From contig WJJC01000027.1 of assembly GCA_014729945.1 (NCBI GenBank), forward strand, positions 1 through 6,921: a stretch of 6,921 bases of DNA, given 5' to 3'. The notes under the pieces were generated by a model, which saw only the letters and a list, made by a program, of their open reading frames with translations, searched no databases and was not told the origin of the DNA. The position numbers and the translations under genes were made by a program. Source of the stretch: Candidatus Bathyarchaeota archaeon (GTDB lineage Archaea > Thermoproteota > Bathyarchaeia > TCS64). How positions within the stretch are numbered: the first letter of the stretch is position 1; each line of letters starts with the position of its first letter. Of the stretch, positions 1 through 4,880 are shown one piece after another.

Positions 1-327
1 GAGATCTTGAAGGCGGTTAATATCTCTGATACCACAGTTAAGGTCTGGGTAAAAAACGTTGGTTCTAGTATTATACCCTCTGCAAGTATCAAAGAGGGGG
101 ATGTATTATTCGGTGAATACGGGGATTTTGATTATATTGATTATAGCGAATCAGGGCAGGGATGGAGATTTAGTATCCTTGGCAGCTCTGATAATAACTG
201 GCAAGCTGGCGAAACCATTGAGGTGCTCGTAACCAGTAGCTCTACTCTATCTGGGAGTGACTACTTTTTCTCGTATATAGCTCATAATGGAGTGAAAGAT
301 GAGATAATTTTTACAATAGGAGATTAG
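1..327 (+). CDS. Archaellum FlaF/FlaG-family protein, C-terminal part (cut by window start)
   Basis: The frame is open from base 1 with no good start; the TTG at 7 is only an internal leucine codon in the open frame, so the gene begins outside the window. The visible 108 residues are a soluble beta-rich domain. VWVKNVGSS lies near residues 15-23, an NNWQAGETIEV strand near 65-75, and a closing SYIAHNGVKDEIIF. The pattern 'VxVKNxG ... W.aGET ... NGv.D' is typical of the extracytoplasmic beta-sandwich of FlaG/FlaF (ArlG/ArlF), which anchor the archaellum motor to the S-layer or form its stator. The N-terminal membrane helix expected in that family would lie upstream, out of view. The next FlaG-like gene starts one base after this stop, so the two are surely co-transcribed. 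Which of FlaF or FlaG it is cannot be settled here. A pilus-type surface protein with the same fold is the main alternative. Confidence 0.72.
   Translation, partial: EILKAVNISDTTVKVWVKNVGSSIIPSASIKEGDVLFGEYGDFDYIDYSESGQGWRFSILGSSDNNWQAGETIEVLVTSSSTLSGSDYFFSYIAHNGVKDEIIFTIGD
318..322 (+). promoter_or_regulatory. Ribosome binding site for the second FlaG-like gene
   Basis: AGGAG sits inside the last codons of the preceding gene, six bases before the ATG at 329. This fixes the start of the downstream gene and supports translation of the pair from one message. Confidence 0.6.
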
Positions 328-328
328 T

Positions 329-1084
329 ATGGGTCAATCAACTGTAATCGCAACAGCCTTTACGGCTATCATATTTGTTGCAGGTATCTCCATATTCGCT
401 CTATCCATGGTATCGGGGTTTGGTACTTTTTCTGAGGCTATAACGAATCAGGCTCAGATACAGGCTGTATCCATTAATGAGCGTATAGAGTTTGATGACT
501 GGACCTTTGAGGGAACCTCTTCTCTTAGAATTAATGTTACCAACATCGGAGGCACCTCAATAATGGTCAAAGATTTTGATCACATGGACTTGATTGTCTC
601 TTACAACGATGGGTACAGCGATAAAAATGAATGGTTAACTTATGATCAAACAGAAACCTCTGATAGTTACTGGAGTATTAACCGCGTCTTTTTCAGAAAC
701 CAGAATGGTGACTTAATTAACCCCATTAAATTATCAGGGGATATCAGAGGAGGATGGGATCCTGATGAGACCATTGAGATGCATATTGACTTGAATACGG
801 TCGTCGATTCTTTTGAATACCTTACCTTGGTAACTCCTGCTGGTGTTCAGGCTCATTCCTCTCTAACAAAGGAATATGAATGTGGCGTATCAACCGTGCT
901 TGTTGGTACAACAATAGTTACTGTAACTCATGAGTTAGATCGGGCTCCTATTAATGTTCAAGTAACTTCTGCTACCGAGTTAAAAACAGAGTATTGGGTT
1001 GATCAGGTGGGTTCAGAAAGTTTTGAGATTCATTTAGCGAACAAACCTACTATTGATGTTTTATTCTATTGGCGTATAGAGTAA
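329..1084 (+). CDS. FlaF/FlaG-like archaellum or pilus protein with extra C-terminal beta module
   Basis: This is a 251-residue membrane-anchored surface protein. Residues 8-30 form one hydrophobic helix (IATAFTAIIFVAGISIFAL), typical of FlaF/FlaG and pilin-like proteins, leaving the rest outside the membrane. Residues about 44-180 look like the FlaG beta-sandwich: RINVTNIGG near 67-75, WDPDETIEMHI near 143-153 and LTLVTPAGVQ near 165-174. A cysteine at 185 precedes a separate C-terminal module (about 190-251) with VTHELDRAPINVQVT, then YWVDQV, FEIHL and a terminal VLFYWRI. That layout resembles small beta modules at the ends of phage tail and virion proteins. Normal FlaG proteins are about 130-170 residues, so this one is clearly longer. 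It is the last gene of its operon: a T-rich terminator region follows, and no flaH, flaI or flaJ is in view. The ATG is supported by AGGAG six bases upstream. Family assignment is fairly sure; the exact role is not. Confidence 0.7.
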   Translation: MGQSTVIATAFTAIIFVAGISIFALSMVSGFGTFSEAITNQAQIQAVSINERIEFDDWTFEGTSSLRINVTNIGGTSIMVKDFDHMDLIVSYNDGYSDKNEWLTYDQTETSDSYWSINRVFFRNQNGDLINPIKLSGDIRGGWDPDETIEMHIDLNTVVDSFEYLTLVTPAGVQAHSSLTKEYECGVSTVLVGTTIVTVTHELDRAPINVQVTSATELKTEYWVDQVGSESFEIHLANKPTIDVLFYWRIE

Positions 1085-1140
1085 ATATTTATAATAATCA
1101 ATATATTTTTATTATATATTTTTTAACTCCTTTTTTATGA
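1085..1140 (+). terminator. U-run terminator region after the FlaG-like pair
   Basis: Very AT-rich DNA immediately after the stop contains three T runs, at 1106-1110, 1119-1124 and 1131-1136. There is no GC-rich hairpin. Archaeal RNA polymerase commonly stops at such U tracts, so this is the likely end of the archaellum-type operon. Confidence 0.55.
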
Positions 1141-1144
1141 TATG

Positions 1145-1153
1145 TTTTATATT
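1145..1153 (+). promoter_or_regulatory. TATA-like box for the small membrane protein
   Basis: TTTTATATT is centred about 35 bases before the ATG at 1184. Transcription would start about 26 bases downstream, near 1175, giving a very short leader. This fits the absence of a Shine-Dalgarno sequence. The surroundings are AT-rich, so chance matches are possible. Confidence 0.45.
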
Positions 1154-1183
1154 ATGGAATATTAATCTATATTCTCGTTCCGT

Positions 1184-1501
1184 ATGTTTAGATCCGAGGT
1201 TGATTTCCGTAGTATCGCTTTTTTAAGTCTAGTATTTGGTGTATTGGGTGATTGGGTTTCTACAAAATTGGGTCTGGCCCTTGGTTTAGTTGAGGGGAAC
1301 CATCTAGCTGCTCTCTTGATGAGTAAAGGTATATGGATGAGGATCGATCTCATGTTCATCTCGCTGTGTTTTACAATTCCTGTGCTTGTAAACCGGTTGA
1401 TAAAAAATGAGTTACCCGATAAGTTATTCTGGTTTCCCTTACTAGCGGGGACAATGAAAATGGGTGTTAGTTTATGGAATATAACTCAGATAATTATATA
1501 A
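1184..1501 (+). CDS. Small three-helix membrane protein (DUF5658-like)
   Basis: A 105-residue protein with three hydrophobic stretches, at about 11-34, 54-72 and 81-103. The first carries the pattern GDWVSTKLGLALGLVEGN (D23, T27, E37, N39), which resembles the 'D...T...g..E.NP' signature of DUF5658-type membrane proteins. That family has no established biochemical function. The ATG is preferred because a TATA-like box lies about 35 bases upstream and no ribosome binding site is visible, as expected for a leaderless or nearly leaderless message. The gene converges on the TrmB-family regulator, with only seven bases between the two stops. A frame on the opposite strand at 1162-1359 is its shadow. 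I am fairly sure it is a real gene; the family call is tentative. Confidence 0.65.
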   Translation: MFRSEVDFRSIAFLSLVFGVLGDWVSTKLGLALGLVEGNHLAALLMSKGIWMRIDLMFISLCFTIPVLVNRLIKNELPDKLFWFPLLAGTMKMGVSLWNITQIII

Positions 1502-1508
1502 TGGCGAA

Positions 1509-2417
1509 TTATTTCTTTTTCCAGAGTAAGCTAAACAGGATTCTATAACTCTCTACTAAGGTATCATAGTTAGTCCACATGCCTGTTACGCTATTCTGTT
1601 CGTTTGCCATTAAGAGTATCATTTCCTTCTTGTCGTTGATGAAGAAGCCCTTGATATTCTCATTGTCAAGGTACGCGAAATCTCCTTCGCCTATATCTAG
1701 CTCTTCTAACACAAAACTACTGGTTGGACTATAGTTGGTCATTAACCTAGTTGTTAACCCAGTTTTTTCCGCTTTCTTTTGAACATCGTCCAGGAAAGGT
1801 GTGTTATATAGCCAGATAAGGTTCTCATCTGAGACAATCATATGGAACTCTTTTTCGGCTTTCTGTAATAACTCGTTTAATCTAACGCTAATGTTTTTCT
1901 TCCCATCAAGGACCTGGAATGTCTCCTTCCTCTTTTTTACTGTTTCTGGCTCAGGAAGGTTAGCCCAGAGTTTCAGTAACTCTGCCTTACGTTGCTCCAT
2001 CTGGTAAATTTTCTGTCTGCGCTCCTCGATCAAGTTATTCAGGACCCTCTCAAATGGCACTGCTAGAAACTTCATAGGGCGCTCCATTACCTTGGTGATA
2101 AGACCCTGCTCCTCAAGTCTTTTCAATATCTTGTAAGCTTCTGTTCTATGAACCCCTAGGGCTTCAGCTATACTCTGAGCCTTATGGGCACCAAACCTAG
2201 CAAGGTAAAGATATACCCTTATCTCGTTCCTGTTTAACTTGAACCGACTAAGAGCCTGATCTATGCTCTTTAACGCATCAATATGCTCTAAGGTTTCAGA
2301 TGGAATCCTTGATCTGGTCGTGGTTTTTGTAAAAACTGGTAACAGATCAAGTTCATCTTCCATTAACTCGCTTTTTCGCTTGGATTCTTTCTGTAGAGTG
2401 ATTTGTCCAACCTGCAA
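1509..2417 (-). CDS. TrmB-family transcriptional regulator
   Basis: A DNA-binding regulator of up to 302 residues. Residues about 55-122 form a winged helix-turn-helix: LNRNEIRVYLYLARFG, then AQSIAEALGVHRTEAYKILK (recognition helix) and the wing LEEQGLITKVMERPMKFLAV. Residues about 123-155 are a charged helix that probably makes the dimer coiled coil (FERVLNNLIEERRQKI). Residues about 165-298 fit the phospholipase-D-like C-terminal domain of TrmB proteins, but it is short and lacks the long sugar-binding extension of the Pyrococcus/Thermococcus sugar regulators, so its ligand cannot be predicted. The first possible start is TTG at 2417, two codons after an in-frame stop. It lies about 39 bases from a TATA-like box and would give a short leader. 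ATG at 2363 (residue 19) is the alternative; neither has a clear ribosome binding site, and the first 18 residues add no recognisable domain. It stands alone, facing away from nrdR. Confidence 0.88.
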   Translation of the reverse strand: MQVGQITLQKESKRKSELMEDELDLLPVFTKTTTRSRIPSETLEHIDALKSIDQALSRFKLNRNEIRVYLYLARFGAHKAQSIAEALGVHRTEAYKILKRLEEQGLITKVMERPMKFLAVPFERVLNNLIEERRQKIYQMEQRKAELLKLWANLPEPETVKKRKETFQVLDGKKNISVRLNELLQKAEKEFHMIVSDENLIWLYNTPFLDDVQKKAEKTGLTTRLMTNYSPTSSFVLEELDIGEGDFAYLDNENIKGFFINDKKEMILLMANEQNSVTGMWTNYDTLVESYRILFSLLWKKK

Positions 2418-2450
2418 TCTTATTCAGCTGGAATAAAACCCATCAAAAAT

Positions 2451-2460
2451 ATGTATAAAG
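2451..2460 (-). promoter_or_regulatory. TATA-like box for the TrmB-family gene
   Basis: Read on the minus strand this is CTTTATACAT. A start of transcription about 26 bases downstream falls near 2430, 13 bases before the TTG at 2417 and 67 before the ATG at 2363. This favours the TTG start slightly. Confidence 0.5.
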
Positions 2461-2790
2461 AATCTGGACTAAAAATATTGATTACTAATCCATATTCTGT
2501 GTACCTTGTTTTAGTATCCGGCTTTTCACAATCATCAAACCTCTTTTTCCGGTAATATTAGTTCGTGTATAGGCAGGATATACATTCAAATAAGAAACCT
2601 TGAACAGCAAGACACTATTCCTGTTTTGGTTCTGGATTCTAGTTCGTTTCTATTTCTGTGTAACGTGTTCCATAATCAAGTCTATATTGAGTTTATTATT
2701 TGAGTGAAACCTAAGACACTATACTGTTTAGACTGGGAAAAGCGACTAAGTGGAAGGTTTAAAAAGACATCTCAAGGTCTCTAAAAACAA

Positions 2791-2807
2791 TTTAATCCTT
2801 GATTAAA
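2791..2807. repeat. 17-bp palindrome upstream of nrdR
   Basis: TTTAATC and GATTAAA form a perfect 7-bp inverted repeat around CTT. It lies about 60 bases upstream of the nrdR TATA-like box. A 12-of-13 copy of its core (AATCCTTGATTAA) recurs at 3388-3400, after nrdR. It could be an operator or a weak hairpin; the AT-rich composition makes chance a real possibility. Confidence 0.35.
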
Positions 2808-2867
2808 CGCATTCATAAAAAATGAAGAGCCTCCTAAAACGTATGTTGAGTTACAATCTTAAATAAC

Positions 2868-2874
2868 CTTATAT
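2868..2874 (+). promoter_or_regulatory. TATA-like box for nrdR
   Basis: CTTATAT is centred about 48 bases before the ATG at 2919. The predicted start of transcription is near 2897, which leaves a leader of about 20 bases and places the start inside the candidate NrdR box. Confidence 0.45.
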
Positions 2875-2896
2875 GGTATAGGTGTTGCACAGATAA

Positions 2897-2912
2897 ACAC
2901 AGCATTAGGTGT
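2897..2912. promoter_or_regulatory. Candidate NrdR box in front of nrdR
   Basis: ACACAGCATTAGGTGT matches the known NrdR box (ACACwATATATwGTGT) at 11 of 16 positions. Both outer arms, ACAC and GTGT, are exact and correctly spaced. It covers the predicted transcription start and ends six bases before the nrdR ATG, the position expected for autorepression. A second TAGGTGT right half lies 27 bases upstream (2879-2885), without a left arm. The consensus comes from bacterial NrdR, so its use in this archaeon is inference. Confidence 0.4.
2907..2911 (+). promoter_or_regulatory. Ribosome binding site for nrdR
   Basis: AGGTG stands seven bases before the ATG at 2919 and pairs with the archaeal anti-Shine-Dalgarno sequence. 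It overlaps the right arm of the candidate NrdR box. Confidence 0.45.
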
Positions 2913-2918
2913 ATAAGT

Positions 2919-3362
2919 ATGAGGTGTCCTTTCTGCGGATCTGAAGACCTGAGAACCTTAGAGACCAGAGACTCAATAAACAACATGAATCGTAGGAGAA
3001 AGGAATGTCAGGCATGCGGAAAAAGAATAACAACATATGAATATATTGAAGAAATTGAGTTAATGGTAAAGAAAAAAGATGGACGACTTGAGAGATTCAA
3101 CCCAGATAAGATAATCACGGGGTTACAGAAAGCATGTGAAAAACGCCCTGTCTCGCTGGAAGAAATAAAAAACATAGCCGAAAAAGTACGCCAAGACATA
3201 CTAGCTGAGGGTAAAGAAGCCGTTTCCTCTACTGAAATAGGGGATAAAATTATGGCCCATTTACGGGAACTAGACTATGTGGCCTATGTTCGTTTTGCAT
3301 CGGTTTATCGGGATTTCAAAGAGGCAAAGGACTTTCAGCGCTTGATGAATGAAGAAAAATAA
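2919..3362 (+). CDS. nrdR: Transcriptional repressor NrdR
   Basis: NrdR represses ribonucleotide reductase genes when dATP or ATP occupies its ATP-cone. The 147-residue protein has the usual length (about 150) and architecture. Residues 1-40 are the zinc ribbon, with C3-x2-C6 and C30-x2-C33 and the signature NRRRKECQACGKRITTYEY, which binds DNA. Residues about 46-136 are the ATP-cone, beginning MVKKKDGRLERFNPDKI and continuing through YVAYVRFASVYRDFK. All four zinc cysteines are present. The start is the ATG that places MRCPFCG at the N-terminus, as in family members; AGGTG lies seven bases upstream. No reductase gene is in view, so its main targets must be elsewhere. A candidate NrdR box over its own promoter suggests autoregulation. 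NrdR is mainly bacterial but is also found in some archaea. Confidence 0.96.
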   Translation: MRCPFCGSEDLRTLETRDSINNMNRRRKECQACGKRITTYEYIEEIELMVKKKDGRLERFNPDKIITGLQKACEKRPVSLEEIKNIAEKVRQDILAEGKEAVSSTEIGDKIMAHLRELDYVAYVRFASVYRDFKEAKDFQRLMNEEK

Positions 3363-3383
3363 TCCTTTTCTAGATTAGGCCTC

Positions 3384-3391
3384 CATAAATC
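3384..3391 (+). promoter_or_regulatory. TATA-like box for the 45-residue zinc-ribbon gene
   Basis: CATAAATC is centred about 33 bases before the ATG at 3421. The message would start near 3413, giving a nearly leaderless transcript, which fits the lack of a ribosome binding site. Read-through from nrdR, whose stop is 58 bases upstream, is the alternative. Confidence 0.35.
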
Positions 3392-3420
3392 TTTGATTAA
3401 TCTTTAATAACTCTTAAAAT

Positions 3421-3558
3421 ATGAGCGATGTTGTAAATCTTCAAGAACCATATAACCTAGAACCTTGTATGGGTTTAATAGAATGCCCGGGATGCGGGTT
3501 CATGATCCCCGAAGAGTTAGTGGTTTGCTGGAAATGTGGAAAAAGGTTGAGTAGTTAG
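3421..3558 (+). CDS. 45-residue zinc-ribbon protein
   Basis: A very short gene: ATG at 3421, TAG at 3556-3558. The protein carries a clean zinc ribbon, CPGCG at residues 22-26 and CWKCG at 36-40, with ten residues between the two CxxC knuckles and a basic C-terminus (KRLSS). C16 is an additional cysteine outside the ribbon. Such mini zinc ribbons are common in archaea and are usually uncharacterised; DNA, RNA or protein binding are all possible, and I do not assign a role. It lies 58 bases after nrdR on the same strand. Its last four bases overlap the 3' end of endA, which converges from the other strand. Support comes from the paired CxxC motifs, the proper start and stop, and a TATA-like box at about the right distance. 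Its small size is the main reason for caution. Confidence 0.72.
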   Translation: MSDVVNLQEPYNLEPCMGLIECPGCGFMIPEELVVCWKCGKRLSS

Positions 3559-4109
3559 GCTTTCCACCAGTTGAACTCTATATACTTATTCTTCTTAGCG
3601 GGTACAGCAAGTATGAATGCCTTCCTAACTGTGGTTGCTAGTCTTCCAGCCTTGACAATTTCAGCTGCGCTCAGTTCCCTGTCAGCATCAATAATCTGTA
3701 CCACATAAGGCGCGTGATCAATCCCTGGGCCGTTCTCGTATACAGCGAAATCGCATCCATATTTAATCCCAGGTGTGACTACGTAGCCTTTGTTCCTTAG
3801 GTCCTTATACACTTGATATTTTTCATTAAAGTCAGTAAAGTTTTCTTCAAGTATCTTTTTCAGCTTGTTTTTGCTAATTTTTTTCCCATTTTTAATGATA
3901 TTGATTTTTTTATTATCGACAAGGTACAGGGCTTCAACAGGATCAAGTAATAGGGGGTTTACAAAATCCTCTTTTGGACGTGGGTCTCCTAAGGGTTTAC
4001 CATAAAAACCATTATTGTATATCTCACGGGCTTTTTCAATGTCCCAGACTATTAGTCTGTTGTCATCAAGAAGCTCGGCTGTTGTTCTTTTGTGCAAAAA
4101 ATAGTTCAC
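3555..4109 (-). CDS. endA: tRNA-splicing endonuclease (tRNA-intron lyase)
   Basis: EndA cuts introns out of precursor tRNA at bulge-helix-bulge sites, leaving 2',3'-cyclic phosphate and 5'-hydroxyl ends. At 180-184 residues it has the size of the one-domain, homotetrameric type (Methanocaldococcus jannaschii, 179). The catalytic triad is complete: Y117 in GIKYGCDF, H132 in GIDHAPY and K163 in TVRKAFILAV. R156, seven residues before K163, and the tryptophans at 181-182 fit the cation-pi pair known to grip the bulge RNA. The N-terminal domain (about 1-85) shows the usual LLLDPVEALYLV segment. The longest frame starts with GTG at 4109, one base after the DUF47 stop. However, GGTGA overlapping that GTG is a good ribosome binding site for the TTG at 4097 (residue 5), eight bases downstream, so the true product may be 180 residues. 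It is co-transcribed with the DUF47 gene. Its 3' end overlaps the small zinc-ribbon gene. Confidence 0.95.
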   Translation of the reverse strand: MNYFLHKRTTAELLDDNRLIVWDIEKAREIYNNGFYGKPLGDPRPKEDFVNPLLLDPVEALYLVDNKKINIIKNGKKISKNKLKKILEENFTDFNEKYQVYKDLRNKGYVVTPGIKYGCDFAVYENGPGIDHAPYVVQIIDADRELSAAEIVKAGRLATTVRKAFILAVPAKKNKYIEFNWWKA

Positions 4110-4110
4110 C
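4106..4110 (-). promoter_or_regulatory. Ribosome binding site that may set the endA start at TTG 4097
   Basis: On the minus strand AGGGTGA spans the junction of the DUF47 stop and the GTG of endA. GGTGA pairs fully with the archaeal anti-Shine-Dalgarno sequence and lies eight bases before TTG at 4097-4095. If it is the binding site, the GTG at 4109 is part of it rather than the start codon. Confidence 0.5.
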
Positions 4111-4761
4111 CTATAGGGCGATTATTCTGATTAGGTCTGATGCATCTCTCACTGTGTCTACTAATTCTTCGATCTGGTTCACTGTGTCTTTGAGCATTAT
4201 TATGGTGGCTAAACTTGAGTCACTATCAATAATGTCCATCTCAATTTTAACATGGACCGTGTCTACTTTTCTTTCTATCTCGTCAATCTCTTTTGTGAAT
4301 CCTATTGATTTCTCGCTATTGAAACCTAGGCTCATCATGGCTTCACGAAGTTTTATCAGGCTCTCGAAGGCTAGATCAGCTACCTCTGTGAGTTGTTTAG
4401 CCACATCCTCAGGGATTACCCAGCCCCTTTCCTCCATGGCAGCCAGTCTCTGACCTACGCTGTTAATGTGATCCATTATGTCTCCAAAACTGCTGATTAA
4501 TCTAAAAAAATCTTCACGGCTAACCAACACGCCTCCAATATCGTGTAGCTCTTTTATTAGGGTGGCTTTGATGTCGCTTGTCTCTATCATGATTGATTGG
4601 ATATCGTCAGTGTAACCGGCGGCTATCCCTTCTTTTTTCACTAGAGCATCTGTTATTGATAGAATCTTCCTGAACGCTTCAACGATGAGTCTCGCGTTGT
4701 CTTGACATAGCATAAGAAGATTCCGCATTGTTCTATCTTCTGATTCGATGGGAAATACCAT
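4111..4761 (-). CDS. DUF47 / PhoU-like protein (TIGR00153 type)
   Basis: A 216-residue, almost wholly alpha-helical protein with no membrane segment. It shows the DUF47 layout: a first helical pair with SDIKATLIKELHD near 62-74, then SREDFFRLISSFGDIMDHI (81-99), matching the family's 'DREDi..L...lDDi.D.i' motif, and a closing VNQIEELVDTVRDASDLIRII near 194-214. The acidic E/D-xxx-D patterns are those that bind metal clusters in PhoU relatives. Family members usually sit beside a Pit-type phosphate transporter and are thought to modulate it; no transporter is in this window. The ATG is supported by GGTG five bases upstream (4770-4767). endA starts one base after its stop, so the two form an operon. 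The family call is firm; involvement in phosphate transport is inference. Confidence 0.88.
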   Translation of the reverse strand: MVFPIESEDRTMRNLLMLCQDNARLIVEAFRKILSITDALVKKEGIAAGYTDDIQSIMIETSDIKATLIKELHDIGGVLVSREDFFRLISSFGDIMDHINSVGQRLAAMEERGWVIPEDVAKQLTEVADLAFESLIKLREAMMSLGFNSEKSIGFTKEIDEIERKVDTVHVKIEMDIIDSDSSLATIIMLKDTVNQIEELVDTVRDASDLIRIIAL

Positions 4762-4803
4762 ATGAACACCAGTTTATTCTCTATTGTACTATTTGTAATA
4801 CAT

Positions 4804-4819
4804 GGTATTAAACTTTAAA
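4804..4819 (-). promoter_or_regulatory. TATA-like region for the DUF47-endA operon
   Basis: On the minus strand GTTTAAAGTTTAATACC contains two overlapping TATA-like boxes (4819-4814 and 4811-4804), about 45-58 bases before the ATG at 4761. Transcription would begin near 4782-4790 and include the GGTG site at 4770-4767. The exact box cannot be chosen by eye. Confidence 0.4.
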
Positions 4820-4880
4820 CATTCTAGTATATAGAAGAGAATATAGAGTAATTACTTTATGTGATAACATATGATAGGGG

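Larger units (their letters stand above)
2418..2918. other. 501-base divergent intergenic region between the TrmB-family gene and nrdR
   Basis: I see no convincing gene or RNA in this stretch. It holds promoters for both divergent genes. It also holds an 11-bp palindrome at 2480-2490 (GATTA-C-TAATC), a 17-bp palindrome at 2791-2807 and several degenerate direct repeats. AAGACACTAT occurs at 2609 and 2713, and TTCTGTGTA-x-C-x-TGTT at 2495 and 2654. No tRNA fold, no C/D-box pair and no long open frame was found. Its length is unusual for this gene-dense window; it may be a regulatory region, an unrecognised small RNA or a decayed gene. Confidence 0.6.

Noticed and set aside
2520..2560. A TTGATGA string on the minus strand resembling the C box of a C/D-box guide RNA.
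   Set aside because: No CTGA D box occurs at a suitable distance, and the C box lacks the purine at its first position.
2418..2918. A search for tRNA, 5S or other structural RNA in the long gene-free region.
   Set aside because: No GTTCGAATCC-like arm, cloverleaf pairing or GC-rich stem was seen in this AT-rich stretch.
4109..4118. CCCTATAGGG palindrome as a possible operator or hairpin.
   Set aside because: It has no loop, so it cannot fold as RNA. It is formed by the stop codon and the ribosome binding site between two coupled genes, and coincidence is enough to explain it.
3974..4453. A 159-residue plus-strand open frame opposite endA and the DUF47 gene.
   Set aside because: It spans two well-supported minus-strand genes and has the serine- and leucine-rich composition of an antisense shadow.
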